64,000 nucleotides of DNA. Origin: Sphingomonas sp. ERG5 (GTDB lineage Bacteria; Pseudomonadota; Alphaproteobacteria; Sphingomonadales; Sphingomonadaceae). Both the position numbers and the translations under genes were made by a program. The notes below the pieces were generated by a model. That model was not told the DNA's origin, did no database searches, and saw only the letters and a list, made by a program, of their open reading frames with translations. Position 1 is the first letter of the stretch, and each line of letters opens with the position of its first letter. The DNA lies in the NCBI RefSeq assembly GCF_000803065.1, contig NZ_JSXI01000013.1:1-64000 (forward strand), read 5' to 3'. Of this stretch, positions 57,295 through 64,000 are shown one piece after another.

Positions 57295-57792
57295 ATGATC
57301 ATTGCCGCGCCGCTTCCGCCCGATCTCGCCGCCGATGTCCTGGCGGTGCAGGGAATCGACGGCGTCCGTACGATGCTGGCGGAAGTCTGCAAGATCACCG
57401 GCATGGGCTTTGCGGCAGTGGCGCGCGTCACCGACACGCGCTGGATCGCTTGCCAGGTACAGGACGATATCGGCTTTGGCCTGGAGCCCGGCGAGGGGCT
57501 GGAGGTTCGCACCACCATTTGCGACGAGATCCGGGATAGCGGGCTTAGCGTCTATATCGACTGTGTGCGTGACGAACCGGCCTGGCGCGCTCATCCCACG
57601 CCGATCATGTACGGCTTCCAGAGCTATATCTCGGTGCCGATCATGCGCGCCGATGGCAGTTTTTTCGGTACGCTCTGTGCGATCGATCCGGAACCACGAC
57701 CGGTCTCGCTGACCAATATGGTGGCGCGGATCGAGCAATTCGCGGCGTCGATCGCTCGCGAGCTGGATGCGACGATCGGCTACGCTGTCTGA
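57295..57792 (+). CDS. Stand-alone GAF-domain protein
   Basis: A 165-residue protein made almost wholly of one GAF domain (about 20-155), with FAAVARVTDTRWIACQVQDD, ICDEIRDSG, SYISVPIMRADGSFFGTLCA and an Asp-Pro turn. Cysteines at GFQS/TLCAIDPEP could support small-molecule or redox binding, but no bilin-binding motif is visible. No kinase or cyclase domain is attached. The ligand is unknown. Confidence 0.82.
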   Translation: MIIAAPLPPDLAADVLAVQGIDGVRTMLAEVCKITGMGFAAVARVTDTRWIACQVQDDIGFGLEPGEGLEVRTTICDEIRDSGLSVYIDCVRDEPAWRAHPTPIMYGFQSYISVPIMRADGSFFGTLCAIDPEPRPVSLTNMVARIEQFAASIARELDATIGYAV

Positions 57793-58011
57793 TTTCCGAC
57801 CTGTTTCCACCTGTTTTTTCGGTGAATTTTTTCTCTCCTGTCTTTTGACCGGATTCTGCAGAAATAGCGTCGTGTTTTCAACGAGATGATGGCCGTTCAC
57901 CTGTTATCGAATAACAGGTCAATAACAGGTGACGATACAGGCCGACGGCGCCTGTTCCGATGGGAACGGGCGGGTGAGTCATTCGACAAAAAATCAGTCA
58001 TGTGAAAGAGC
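57792..58011 (+). repeat. CTGTTAT nested-palindrome element 3
   Basis: Third homologue, nearly filling the 301-bp gap between converging genes. In order: ATTTCC, ACCTGTTT and ACCTGTTTTTTCGG (57792-57822), an AT-rich TTTTTTCTCTCCTGT run with GGATT, a palindrome with arm ACCTGTTAT around CGA (57899-57919), ATAACAGGTG (57922-57931), ATACAGG, and the tail ATGTGAAAGAGC (58000-58011), one to two bases different from elements 1 and 2. It uses the CCTGTT variant. The upstream ATCAGTCAT also matches element 1. Confidence 0.8.
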
Positions 58012-58093
58012 GCGGCGAAACCCGACATGAAACCCGGCAAGGGCTTGTTCGGCGCGAGCTGGCACAATCGGCTCGGGCATTGAATCACTGGCG

Positions 58094-58693
58094 TCAGGCG
58101 CGCGGTCGCCAGGTGATCACCCGGTAGAGATAGAAAACGATAATGCCGACCATCGTCGCTACGGCGGCCGGCCCGATATAGCGGTCGAGCTCATGGAAAT
58201 TGGCGCCGAGATAATAGCCCGCGCCGGCGAGGATGATGTTCCAGATCGTGCTGCCGGCCGCGGTCCAGATGATGAAGCGCCAATGCGGCATGCACGCCAT
58301 GCCCGCGGGCAGCGAGATGATCGTGCGGCCCGCCGGCATGAAGCGGACCACGAACACCACCCATTGTCCGTGACGCTGGAAGAAGGCGTGGAGTTTTTCG
58401 ACATCATGCCATTCCAGCGTCAGCCAGCGACCCCAGCGGTCGACGAAGGGGCGCAGTCGCCGATAGCCGAAACGTCGACCGAGTTCGTACCAGAAATAAT
58501 TGCCGACGACCGTGCCGGCGGTGCCCCACAGGATCAGCGGCACCATCTCCATCTGTCCGCGCGCGACCGCCATGCCGCCCAGGCCCATGATCACCTCGGA
58601 CGGGATCGGCGGGAAGACATTCTCGATCACCATCAGCAGGAAGATGCCGATATAGCCGCCCCAGGCGATCATGTTGACGATGATGTCGGTCAT
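58094..58693 (-). CDS. DedA-family membrane protein
   Basis: A 199-residue inner-membrane protein of the DedA/VTT family, linked to lipid flipping and envelope maintenance. Motifs are IENVFPPIPSEVIMGLGG (with the conserved Glu), GNYFWYELGRRFG and VRFMPAGRTIISLPAGM. Four to five membrane segments are visible. It is transcribed toward repeat element 3. Confidence 0.92.
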   Translation of the reverse strand: MTDIIVNMIAWGGYIGIFLLMVIENVFPPIPSEVIMGLGGMAVARGQMEMVPLILWGTAGTVVGNYFWYELGRRFGYRRLRPFVDRWGRWLTLEWHDVEKLHAFFQRHGQWVVFVVRFMPAGRTIISLPAGMACMPHWRFIIWTAAGSTIWNIILAGAGYYLGANFHELDRYIGPAAVATMVGIIVFYLYRVITWRPRA

Positions 58694-58709
58694 TTGTCCC
58701 GCTTCTCAA

Positions 58710-58781
58710 CCGTTCATGCCGAGCTTGTCGAAACATATCGGCACGCGCCACCCTTGTCCTTCGACCGGCTCAGGACGAACG
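58710..58781. repeat. Imperfect palindromic intergenic repeat
   Basis: The arm CCGTTCATGCCGAGCTTGTC (58710-58729, continuing GAA) and the arm TTCGACCGGCTCAGGACGAA (58759-58778, continuing CGG) form an imperfect inverted repeat with a 26-bp spacer. The core GAGC..GTCGAA / TTCGAC..GCTC is the same family as the dyad at 62240-62283. It is widespread in sphingomonads and lies between dedA and gshB. Confidence 0.75.
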
Positions 58782-58804
58782 GCGGTCGGTAAAAGGTCCG
58801 TGGA

Positions 58805-59776
58805 TCAGGCGCGCGCCGCCACCTTCGCCTCGATCGCCGCCCAGATCAGGGCGGCGGTATCGGTGCCGTTGAAGCGGTCGATCGCGACGATGCCGGTGGG
58901 CGAAGTGACGTTGATCTCGGTCAGCCATTTGCCGCCGATCACGTCGATGCCGACGAACAGCAAGCCGCGCTTTTTCAGTTCGGGGCCGAGTTCGGCGCAG
59001 ATCGCCAGTTCGGTCTCGGTCAGTTCGGTCTTCACCGCCGACCCGCCGACCGCGAGGTTGGAGCGGATTTCGCCTGCGCCGGGCAGACGGTTGATCGCGC
59101 CCGCGACTTCGCCATCGATCAGTACGATGCGCTTGTCGCCCTGCGCCACATCGGGAAGAAAGGCCTGGATCATGTGCGGCTCGCGCCAGGTCATGTTGAA
59201 GACCTCGATCAGCGCCGACAGGTTGGCGCCGTCGCTGCCGACCTTGAAGATCGCCTTGCCGCCATTGCCGTGCAGCGGCTTGACGACGATCTCGCCATGC
59301 TTGGCGAGGAACGCGCGCGCTTCATCGAGCGAGCGCGTGACCAATGTCGGCGGCATGAAGTGCGCATAATCGAGCACGAAGACTTTTTCCGGCGCATTGC
59401 GCACATTGGCTGGGTCGTTGACGATCAGGGTCTTGTGCGCGATCCGCTCGAGCAAATGGGTGGCGGTGATATAGCCCAGATCGAATGGCGGATCCTGCCG
59501 CATCAGCACGACATCGACGTCCTCGCCGAGATCGAGCGAGACGGGTTCGCCGAATTCGAAATGGCTGCCCGCCACGCGCTGCACCGTCACCGGATGGGCT
59601 TTGGCCCAGACCCGGCCATCGGCATAATTCAGGTCCTCGGCGGTATAATGAAACAGCCGGTGCCCGCGTGCTTGCCCCGAGAGCATCAGCGCGAAGGTCG
59701 AATCCCCCGCGATATTGATGCTGTCGAGTGGATCCATCTGAACGGCGATGCCAAGCGACTTGGGGGCGAGCGACAT
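58805..59776 (-). CDS. gshB: Glutathione synthetase
   Basis: A 323-residue ATP-grasp enzyme adding glycine to gamma-glutamylcysteine, completing glutathione in the cytoplasm. It has the N-terminal SLGIAVQMDPLDSINIAGDS, RQDPPFDLGYITATHLLER, the ATP-loop VVKPLHGNGGKAIF and the terminal GIDVIGGKWLTEINVTSPTG. The ATG at 59776 has GGAG ten bases upstream. It is likely co-transcribed with yraN and rsmI (52-bp gap). Confidence 0.95.
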   Translation of the reverse strand: MSLAPKSLGIAVQMDPLDSINIAGDSTFALMLSGQARGHRLFHYTAEDLNYADGRVWAKAHPVTVQRVAGSHFEFGEPVSLDLGEDVDVVLMRQDPPFDLGYITATHLLERIAHKTLIVNDPANVRNAPEKVFVLDYAHFMPPTLVTRSLDEARAFLAKHGEIVVKPLHGNGGKAIFKVGSDGANLSALIEVFNMTWREPHMIQAFLPDVAQGDKRIVLIDGEVAGAINRLPGAGEIRSNLAVGGSAVKTELTETELAICAELGPELKKRGLLFVGIDVIGGKWLTEINVTSPTGIVAIDRFNGTDTAALIWAAIEAKVAARA

Positions 59777-59828
59777 GAATTTCTCCAACCTAGATGCTTG
59801 CGCGATGTAGGGTGGACCTGGGGGAAAG

Positions 59829-60182
59829 TCACCCGATCCAGGCGTTCTCGATATGGCGCGGGCGCGTGCCCGGTGCGAGCAGGATGACATCGACGCGGAT
59901 ATCGTCGCCGGGGCCGGCATAGCGCGGCATCAGCACTTCCGCCGCCGCTGCGACGCGAGCCAGGCGGTGCTCGTCGATCGCGAAATCGAGCTCGGCGGCG
60001 GTGGCGCGCATCTTCACTTCGACAAAGGCGATCAGATTGCCGCGACGCGCGATCAAATCGACCTCGCCCGCTGGCGTGCGCACGCGGCGATCGAGGATGC
60101 GCCAGCCCTTGAGGCGAAGCCACCAGCCCGCGAGCCGCTCGCCGCGCCGGCCGGCGGCTTCGGCAACGCGGCGATTTCTCAC
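59829..60182 (-). CDS. yraN: YraN (UPF0102) nuclease-fold protein
   Basis: A 117-residue protein of the UPF0102 family with an endonuclease-like fold. The key residues are in GEVDLIARRGNLIAFVEVK, the E-D-ExK pattern of PD-(D/E)xK nucleases. The biological role is poorly defined. It overlaps rsmI by four bases, an arrangement often seen in bacteria. Confidence 0.92.
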   Translation of the reverse strand: MRNRRVAEAAGRRGERLAGWWLRLKGWRILDRRVRTPAGEVDLIARRGNLIAFVEVKMRATAAELDFAIDEHRLARVAAAAEVLMPRYAGPGDDIRVDVILLAPGTRPRHIENAWIG

Positions 60183-61012
60183 CCCTTCATCTCCAGCGCC
60201 CGGGCGTAAAGCGCCTTGCGATCCACCCCGAGCTTCTTCGCGACCTCGCTGACCGCCTTTGCCATCGGCAGGCGCGTCAACGCTTCGGTCAGCGCGGCCT
60301 CGGCATCATCCTGCGATGCCGGTGCCGCCTCGCCCGGCGGGGCGACGACGATGACGATCTCGCCGCGCGGCGGCGCTTCGGCGTAACGCGCAGCAAGTTC
60401 GCCGAGCGTGCCGGTTACCGCTTCCTCGAATCGCTTGGTGATTTCGCGCGTTACCGCCGCCTCACGCTCGCCAAGACCCTCGGCCAGCGCGGCCAGCGTC
60501 ACCGCCAGCCTTGGTCCCGATTCGTACAGCACCAACGTCGCGTGCACCGCCGCCACTTCGGCGATGGCGGTGGCGCGTGCCTGCGCCTTGGGCGGAAGGA
60601 AGCCGAGATACAGGAAGCGATCGGTCGGCAGTCCCGCCAGGGTCAGTGCCGCGATCGCCGCGCAAGGGCCGGGCACGGTGACGACATTATGCCCCGCCGC
60701 GCGCGCGTCGCGCACCAGTTTATAGCCGGGATCGGAGATCAGCGGGGTGCCCGCGTCGGATACCAGCGCAACCGCTTCCGTCCCCATGCGCGCGATCAGG
60801 CCGGGGCGCACGCCTTCGGCATTATGATCATGATAGGGTGTCATTGGGCGTTTGACGCCGATATGACGGAGCAAGACCGCCGTCACACGGCTGTCCTCGA
60901 CCGCGATTATGGCGGCGTTGGCCAGCACATGCGCGGCACGCGGCGAGAGATCGCCGAGATTGCCGATCGGTGTGGCGACGATATAGAGACCGGGTTCGAG
61001 TTCGGCGTTCAT
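60179..61012 (-). CDS. rsmI: 16S rRNA 2'-O-ribose C1402 methyltransferase
   Basis: A 277-residue SAM-dependent tetrapyrrole-methylase-fold enzyme modifying C1402 in the ribosomal decoding centre. It has the N-terminal LYIVATPIGNLGDLSPRA, ALVSDAGTPLISDPGYKLV, VTVPGPCAAIAALTLAGLP and REAAVTREITKRFEE motifs. The start at 61012 is 12 bp from the divergent lipoprotein gene, leaving overlapping promoters. It is the first gene of rsmI-yraN-gshB. Confidence 0.95.
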   Translation of the reverse strand: MNAELEPGLYIVATPIGNLGDLSPRAAHVLANAAIIAVEDSRVTAVLLRHIGVKRPMTPYHDHNAEGVRPGLIARMGTEAVALVSDAGTPLISDPGYKLVRDARAAGHNVVTVPGPCAAIAALTLAGLPTDRFLYLGFLPPKAQARATAIAEVAAVHATLVLYESGPRLAVTLAALAEGLGEREAAVTREITKRFEEAVTGTLGELAARYAEAPPRGEIVIVVAPPGEAAPASQDDAEAALTEALTRLPMAKAVSEVAKKLGVDRKALYARALEMKG

Positions 61013-61023
61013 TGGGAGTAGTC

Positions 61024-62220
61024 ATGGCAGAGGCAGTATCGATACCGCAACGGGGCGTTTCGCTCTTTCGCGCAGCAATCGTCGCCGGGGCATTGATTCT
61101 CAGTGGCTGCCAGACGGTCGTGCCGCGCGGTCCTGTGACCAAGGCGCCGCCCGCGACGCGTCCCGTGACCGACCCCTCGCTGATCGATCCGGGCATTCCA
61201 GTCGACACCGCGCGCCACCGCGTCGCGTTGCTGGTGCCGATGACCGGCGGCAATGCCGGCGTCGGCCAGAGCCTCGCCAATGCGACTCAGCTCGCCTTGC
61301 TCGATACGAAGAACGAGAAGGTCCGCATCACCACCTATGACACCGCGACCGGCGCCGCCGCGGCCGCGCAGCGGGCGATTGCCGACGGCAACAAACTGAT
61401 CCTCGGGCCGCTGCTCGGCGAGGACATCCGCGCCATCGCACCGATCGCGCGCCGCGCCGGGGTGCCGGTGGTCAGCTTCTCCAACGATGCCAGCGCGGCG
61501 GGCAATGGCGCTTATCTGATGGGCTATGTGCCCGGTCAGTCGATTTCGCGCGTGGTCGATTATGCGCGCGGGCAAGGCGTCGAAAGCTTTGCCGGGTTGG
61601 TCCCGAACGGTCTTTACGGCGAACGTGCGTCGACATCGTTCCTGCGTGCGGTCGAGGGGGCCGGCGGCCAGGTCGTCACGTTGCAGACCTATGACCGCGC
61701 ATCCGGGTCGCTTGCCGCGGCGGTGACCCGCATGGCGCGCAATTCGCCGTATCAGGCCGTGCTGATTGCCGATGGCGGGGCAAGCGCCGCCGCTGCCGTG
61801 CCGTTGTTGCGCAAGAATGGTGGCGCGGCGGCGCGCGTGCTGGGTACTGAATTGTGGAACTCGGAAGCCTCGATCGCGGGCAAGGCGTCGCTCCACGGCG
61901 CATGGTTCGCCAGCGTGCCCGACAATCTCTACCGCCAATATGCCGCGAAATATCGTGCGCGCTTCGGCGCTGCGCCGTTCCGCCTGTCGAGCCTTGGCTA
62001 TGACGCGGTGCTGCTGACGGTACGTATCGCGCGCGACTGGCGTGTTGGCGATGCTTTCCCCGAGGCACGGCTGCACGATAGCGGCGGCTTTGCCGGTATC
62101 GATGGCGCGTTCCGCTTTGGGCGCGACAATATCGCCGAGCGCGCGCTCGAAGTGCAGGAGATCAGGGGCGGGACGACGGTGGTCGTATCGCCGGCACCGA
62201 CGGGGTTTGCGGGAAAATAA
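61024..62220 (+). CDS. LpoA/LppC-type penicillin-binding protein activator
   Basis: A 398-residue lipoprotein with lipobox LILSGC near residue 29, followed by a periplasmic-binding-protein fold: HRVALLVPMTGGNAGVGQSL, NKLILGPLLGEDIRAIAP, YVPGQSISRVVDYARGQG and LGYDAVLLTVRIARDW. The family activates peptidoglycan synthesis enzymes from the outer membrane. The ATG at 61024 has GGGAG upstream; the longer frame is not believed. Divergence from rsmI is the classic yraM/rsmI arrangement. Confidence 0.9.
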   Translation: MAEAVSIPQRGVSLFRAAIVAGALILSGCQTVVPRGPVTKAPPATRPVTDPSLIDPGIPVDTARHRVALLVPMTGGNAGVGQSLANATQLALLDTKNEKVRITTYDTATGAAAAAQRAIADGNKLILGPLLGEDIRAIAPIARRAGVPVVSFSNDASAAGNGAYLMGYVPGQSISRVVDYARGQGVESFAGLVPNGLYGERASTSFLRAVEGAGGQVVTLQTYDRASGSLAAAVTRMARNSPYQAVLIADGGASAAAAVPLLRKNGGAAARVLGTELWNSEASIAGKASLHGAWFASVPDNLYRQYAAKYRARFGAAPFRLSSLGYDAVLLTVRIARDWRVGDAFPEARLHDSGGFAGIDGAFRFGRDNIAERALEVQEIRGGTTVVVSPAPTGFAGK

Positions 62221-62239
62221 CGGGAGCCGGCCATTTGCG

Positions 62240-62283
62240 CTGAGCCTGTCGAAGCCCCTGCGCGTGCCCTTCGACAGGCTCAG
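62240..62283. repeat. Perfect 15-bp inverted repeat
   Basis: CTGAGCCTGTCGAAG (62240-62254) and its exact complement (62269-62283) around a 14-base loop. It is the same repeat family as 58710-58781, common in intergenic regions of sphingomonads and relatives. It lies between the converging LpoA-like and hemW genes and may end both transcripts. Confidence 0.85.
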
Positions 62284-62317
62284 GGTGAACGGGGGAATCA
62301 ACCCGCTCGAAACCGCC

Positions 62318-63481
62318 CTAGCTGTCTTGCCGCAGCAGTACCGGCAGGATGGCATCGAGCAACAACATGCCGGCCTCGGTGATGTGCAGATGGTTGTCGT
62401 TGCGCTGCGCCAGCCCCTGATCCTCCAGCCTCGCCAGGGCGCGTTCGTCGATCAGGTCAGTGATGCTGCAGTCGCCGATCGCTGCGATCCGTGCCAGATC
62501 GACCCCTTCGCGCAGGCGCAGGCCCATCAACAGCGCTTCCGTCGCGCGCGTGGCCGGGCTGAGCGCTTCCTCGATTTCGATGCCATGCTGGTTGCGCGCC
62601 ACCGCGGTCATCCAATTCTCCGGCTTCTTGCGCCGTACAGTTGCCAAACCACTGCGCCGCCCATGCGCGCCGGGGCCGATCCCGGCATAATCCTGGTAGC
62701 GCCAATAGACGAGATTGTGGCGGCTCTCCGCACCGGGCCGGGCATGGTTGGAGATTTCATAGGCGGGCAGCCCCGCCGAGGCAGTCATCGCGCGGGTCGC
62801 CTCGAACAAATCGGCCGCCGCGTCGCCATCGGGGATGACGATCCGACCCGCCGCTGCTTCGGTCGCGAAGCGCGTGCCGGGTTCGATGGTCAGTTGATAG
62901 AGCGACAGATGCTCGGTGCCGAAGGACAGCGCGCGGGCCAGCTCGGCTTCCCAATCGGCCAGTCGCTGATCGGGCCGGGCATAGATCAGGTCGAAGCTGA
63001 CGCGCTCGAACGCGGCCTGCGCGGTCGCCAGCGCCGCCAGTCCCTCGTCCACATCATGCGCGCGGCCGAGAAAGGCGAGCGCTTCATTGTCGAGCGCTTG
63101 CAGGCCGAGCGACACGCGGTTCACCCCGACGGCCGCGATGTCGGCGAAACGCGCCGCCTCGACCGATGATGGATTGGCCTCGAGCGTGATTTCGATTCCG
63201 TCGGTAAAGCCCCAGCTGTCTTCGGCCGCGCGCAGGATCGCGGCGACGGTTTCGGGCGGCATCAGCGAGGGCGTGCCGCCGCCGAAGAAGATCGAACCAA
63301 GCTTGCGCCCCGGAGTCAGCATCGCTTCATGCGCGAGGTCGGCGAGCAAGGCCGCGCGCCACGCCGCCTGATCGACACCGTCGCGGACATGGCTGTTGAA
63401 GTCGCAATAGGGGCATTTCGACACGCAGAACGGCCAATGGACGTAGAGCGCCAGATCCTGAGTGATTTCTGCGGGGTTCAT
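62318..63481 (-). CDS. hemW: HemW radical-SAM heme chaperone
   Basis: A 387-residue radical SAM protein with the cluster motif CVSKCPYCDFNSH, followed by FFGGGTPSLMPP and the C-terminal HemW domain (GIGPGAHGR; LMGLRLREGVDL). It was formerly named an oxygen-independent coproporphyrinogen oxidase but acts in heme insertion. The CxxxCxxC spacing plus the extra following residues favour HemW over HemN. It converges with the LpoA-like gene. Confidence 0.93.
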   Translation of the reverse strand: MNPAEITQDLALYVHWPFCVSKCPYCDFNSHVRDGVDQAAWRAALLADLAHEAMLTPGRKLGSIFFGGGTPSLMPPETVAAILRAAEDSWGFTDGIEITLEANPSSVEAARFADIAAVGVNRVSLGLQALDNEALAFLGRAHDVDEGLAALATAQAAFERVSFDLIYARPDQRLADWEAELARALSFGTEHLSLYQLTIEPGTRFATEAAAGRIVIPDGDAAADLFEATRAMTASAGLPAYEISNHARPGAESRHNLVYWRYQDYAGIGPGAHGRRSGLATVRRKKPENWMTAVARNQHGIEIEEALSPATRATEALLMGLRLREGVDLARIAAIGDCSITDLIDERALARLEDQGLAQRNDNHLHITEAGMLLLDAILPVLLRQDS

Positions 63482-63519
63482 GGCGGCGTGCTATGACCCT
63501 GTGCGAGGAGTTAAGGAAG

Positions 63520-64000
63520 ATGCGAGTTCTGGCACGGGGGTTGTTGTCGATCGGGTTGCTGCTGGCCGGCTGTTCGAACGGGCCGGCGCGAGTGACCGAG
63601 GAACGCACCTTTTCCGGCGTTGCCCCGCGCGGGGATGCGTTGCTGCGCAAGGCGATGCTCGCGGGGCACAATGATGCCCGCGCCCGGACCGGCGCCGCGC
63701 CATTGGCATGGAATGCGACGCTTGCCGCCGATGCGCGGGGCTATGCGCAGGACATGGCGCGATCGCGCCGGTTCGAACATTCGCACGAACCGCGCGGGGC
63801 CAGCGCGCAGGGCGAGAATCTGTGGACCGGCACGCGCGGCGCCTATCGCTATGACGAAATGATCGGGCATTGGGTCGAGGAGCAGCGCTTTTATCGCCGC
63901 GCACCGACGCCGTATTTCTCCACCAGCGGCAAATGGCAGGATGTCGCGCATTATACCCAGATCATCTGGGGCCGGACGACCGAGTTCGGCTGCGCCACGG
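63520..64000 (+). CDS. CAP-domain (SCP/PR1-like) lipoprotein, 3' end cut off
   Basis: 160 residues are visible; the gene runs past the window edge. The signal peptide has lipobox LLLAGC (Cys17). The domain shows the CAP signatures GHNDARARTGAAPLAWNATL, QGENLWTG and HYTQIIWGRT. The family includes secreted proteins of diverse or unknown function. The ATG at 63520 has GAGGAG 10 bases upstream; an in-frame ATG at 63493 is possible. Confidence 0.88.
   Translation, partial: MRVLARGLLSIGLLLAGCSNGPARVTEERTFSGVAPRGDALLRKAMLAGHNDARARTGAAPLAWNATLAADARGYAQDMARSRRFEHSHEPRGASAQGENLWTGTRGAYRYDEMIGHWVEEQRFYRRAPTPYFSTSGKWQDVAHYTQIIWGRTTEFGCAT

Overview
The window is high-GC, densely coded DNA, most likely from a chromosome of the alphaproteobacterial family Sphingomonadaceae (Sphingomonas-like). 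The evidence is the ATP synthase operon order atpH-A-G-D-C, PhaR/PhaA/PhaC-type polyester genes, a large TonB-dependent receptor, many exported lipoproteins, and intergenic palindromes built on the 'GAGCCTGTCGAA' repeat. About 62 protein genes are supported. I saw no rRNA, tRNA, CRISPR array or intact mobile element.

Layout. 0-2.7 kb: a LysR regulator divergent from mmsA (methylmalonate-semialdehyde dehydrogenase). 2.9-3.1 kb: a truncated IS3-type orfA. 3.1-7.2 kb: two tandem copies of a module made of a membrane AraC-type regulator and a fatty-acid hydroxylase/sterol-desaturase family enzyme. 7.3-9.4 kb: two overlapping paralogous lipoproteins and a polysaccharide deacetylase. 9.4-15.2 kb: the rest of a valine-degradation cluster (acyl-CoA dehydrogenase, 3-hydroxyisobutyryl-CoA hydrolase-like, enoyl-CoA hydratase, mmsB) with a class I PHA synthase embedded in it. 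15.3-19.6 kb: an exported protein, an MHS-type transporter, alanine racemase and a prolyl-4-hydroxylase-like oxygenase. 19.7-23 kb: a TonB-dependent receptor behind two palindromic operator-like boxes. 23.1-26.2 kb: phaA and a second PHA-synthase-like hydrolase, divergent from phaR. 26.2-32.1 kb: two GT39-like membrane glycosyltransferases around an aspartyl-protease/PDZ protein and an orphan cpaF. 32.3-33.6 kb: an AraC regulator and a small exported protein.

34.0-39.5 kb holds the F1 ATP synthase operon (minus strand), with a LysE-family exporter gene inserted between atpA and atpG. 39.7-47.4 kb: a lipoprotein, a chemotaxis receptor, two hydrolases, an unrecognised protein, a beta-lactamase-fold serine hydrolase and a nucleotide pyrophosphatase-like enzyme. 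47.9-53.6 kb: ada, a DUF1203 protein, a CPBP protease, a membrane trypsin-like protease and a HExxH protease with TPR-like repeats. 53.6-64 kb is housekeeping: priA, xerC, a GAF protein, dedA, gshB, yraN, rsmI, an LpoA-like lipoprotein, hemW and a CAP-domain lipoprotein cut by the window edge.

The most unusual signal is a family of three homologous ~205-220 bp noncoding elements (33672-33883, 47611-47819 on the minus strand, 57792-58011). Each has direct CTGTTAT-type repeats, an AT-rich spacer, a central palindrome CTGTTAT..ATAACAG, further ATAACAG half-sites, and a tail close to ATAAGAAAGAGC at a nearly fixed distance. Within each element all half-sites share the same flanking base (GCTGTT in one, CCTGTT in the other two), which suggests paired structure or a matched binding protein. 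Their role is unknown.

Other points to check: matching TTTCGAAA-centred palindromes about 90 bp upstream of each duplicated hydroxylase, the twin operator boxes before the TonB receptor, the LysE insertion in the atp operon, and an altered lipase box in the PHA synthase.
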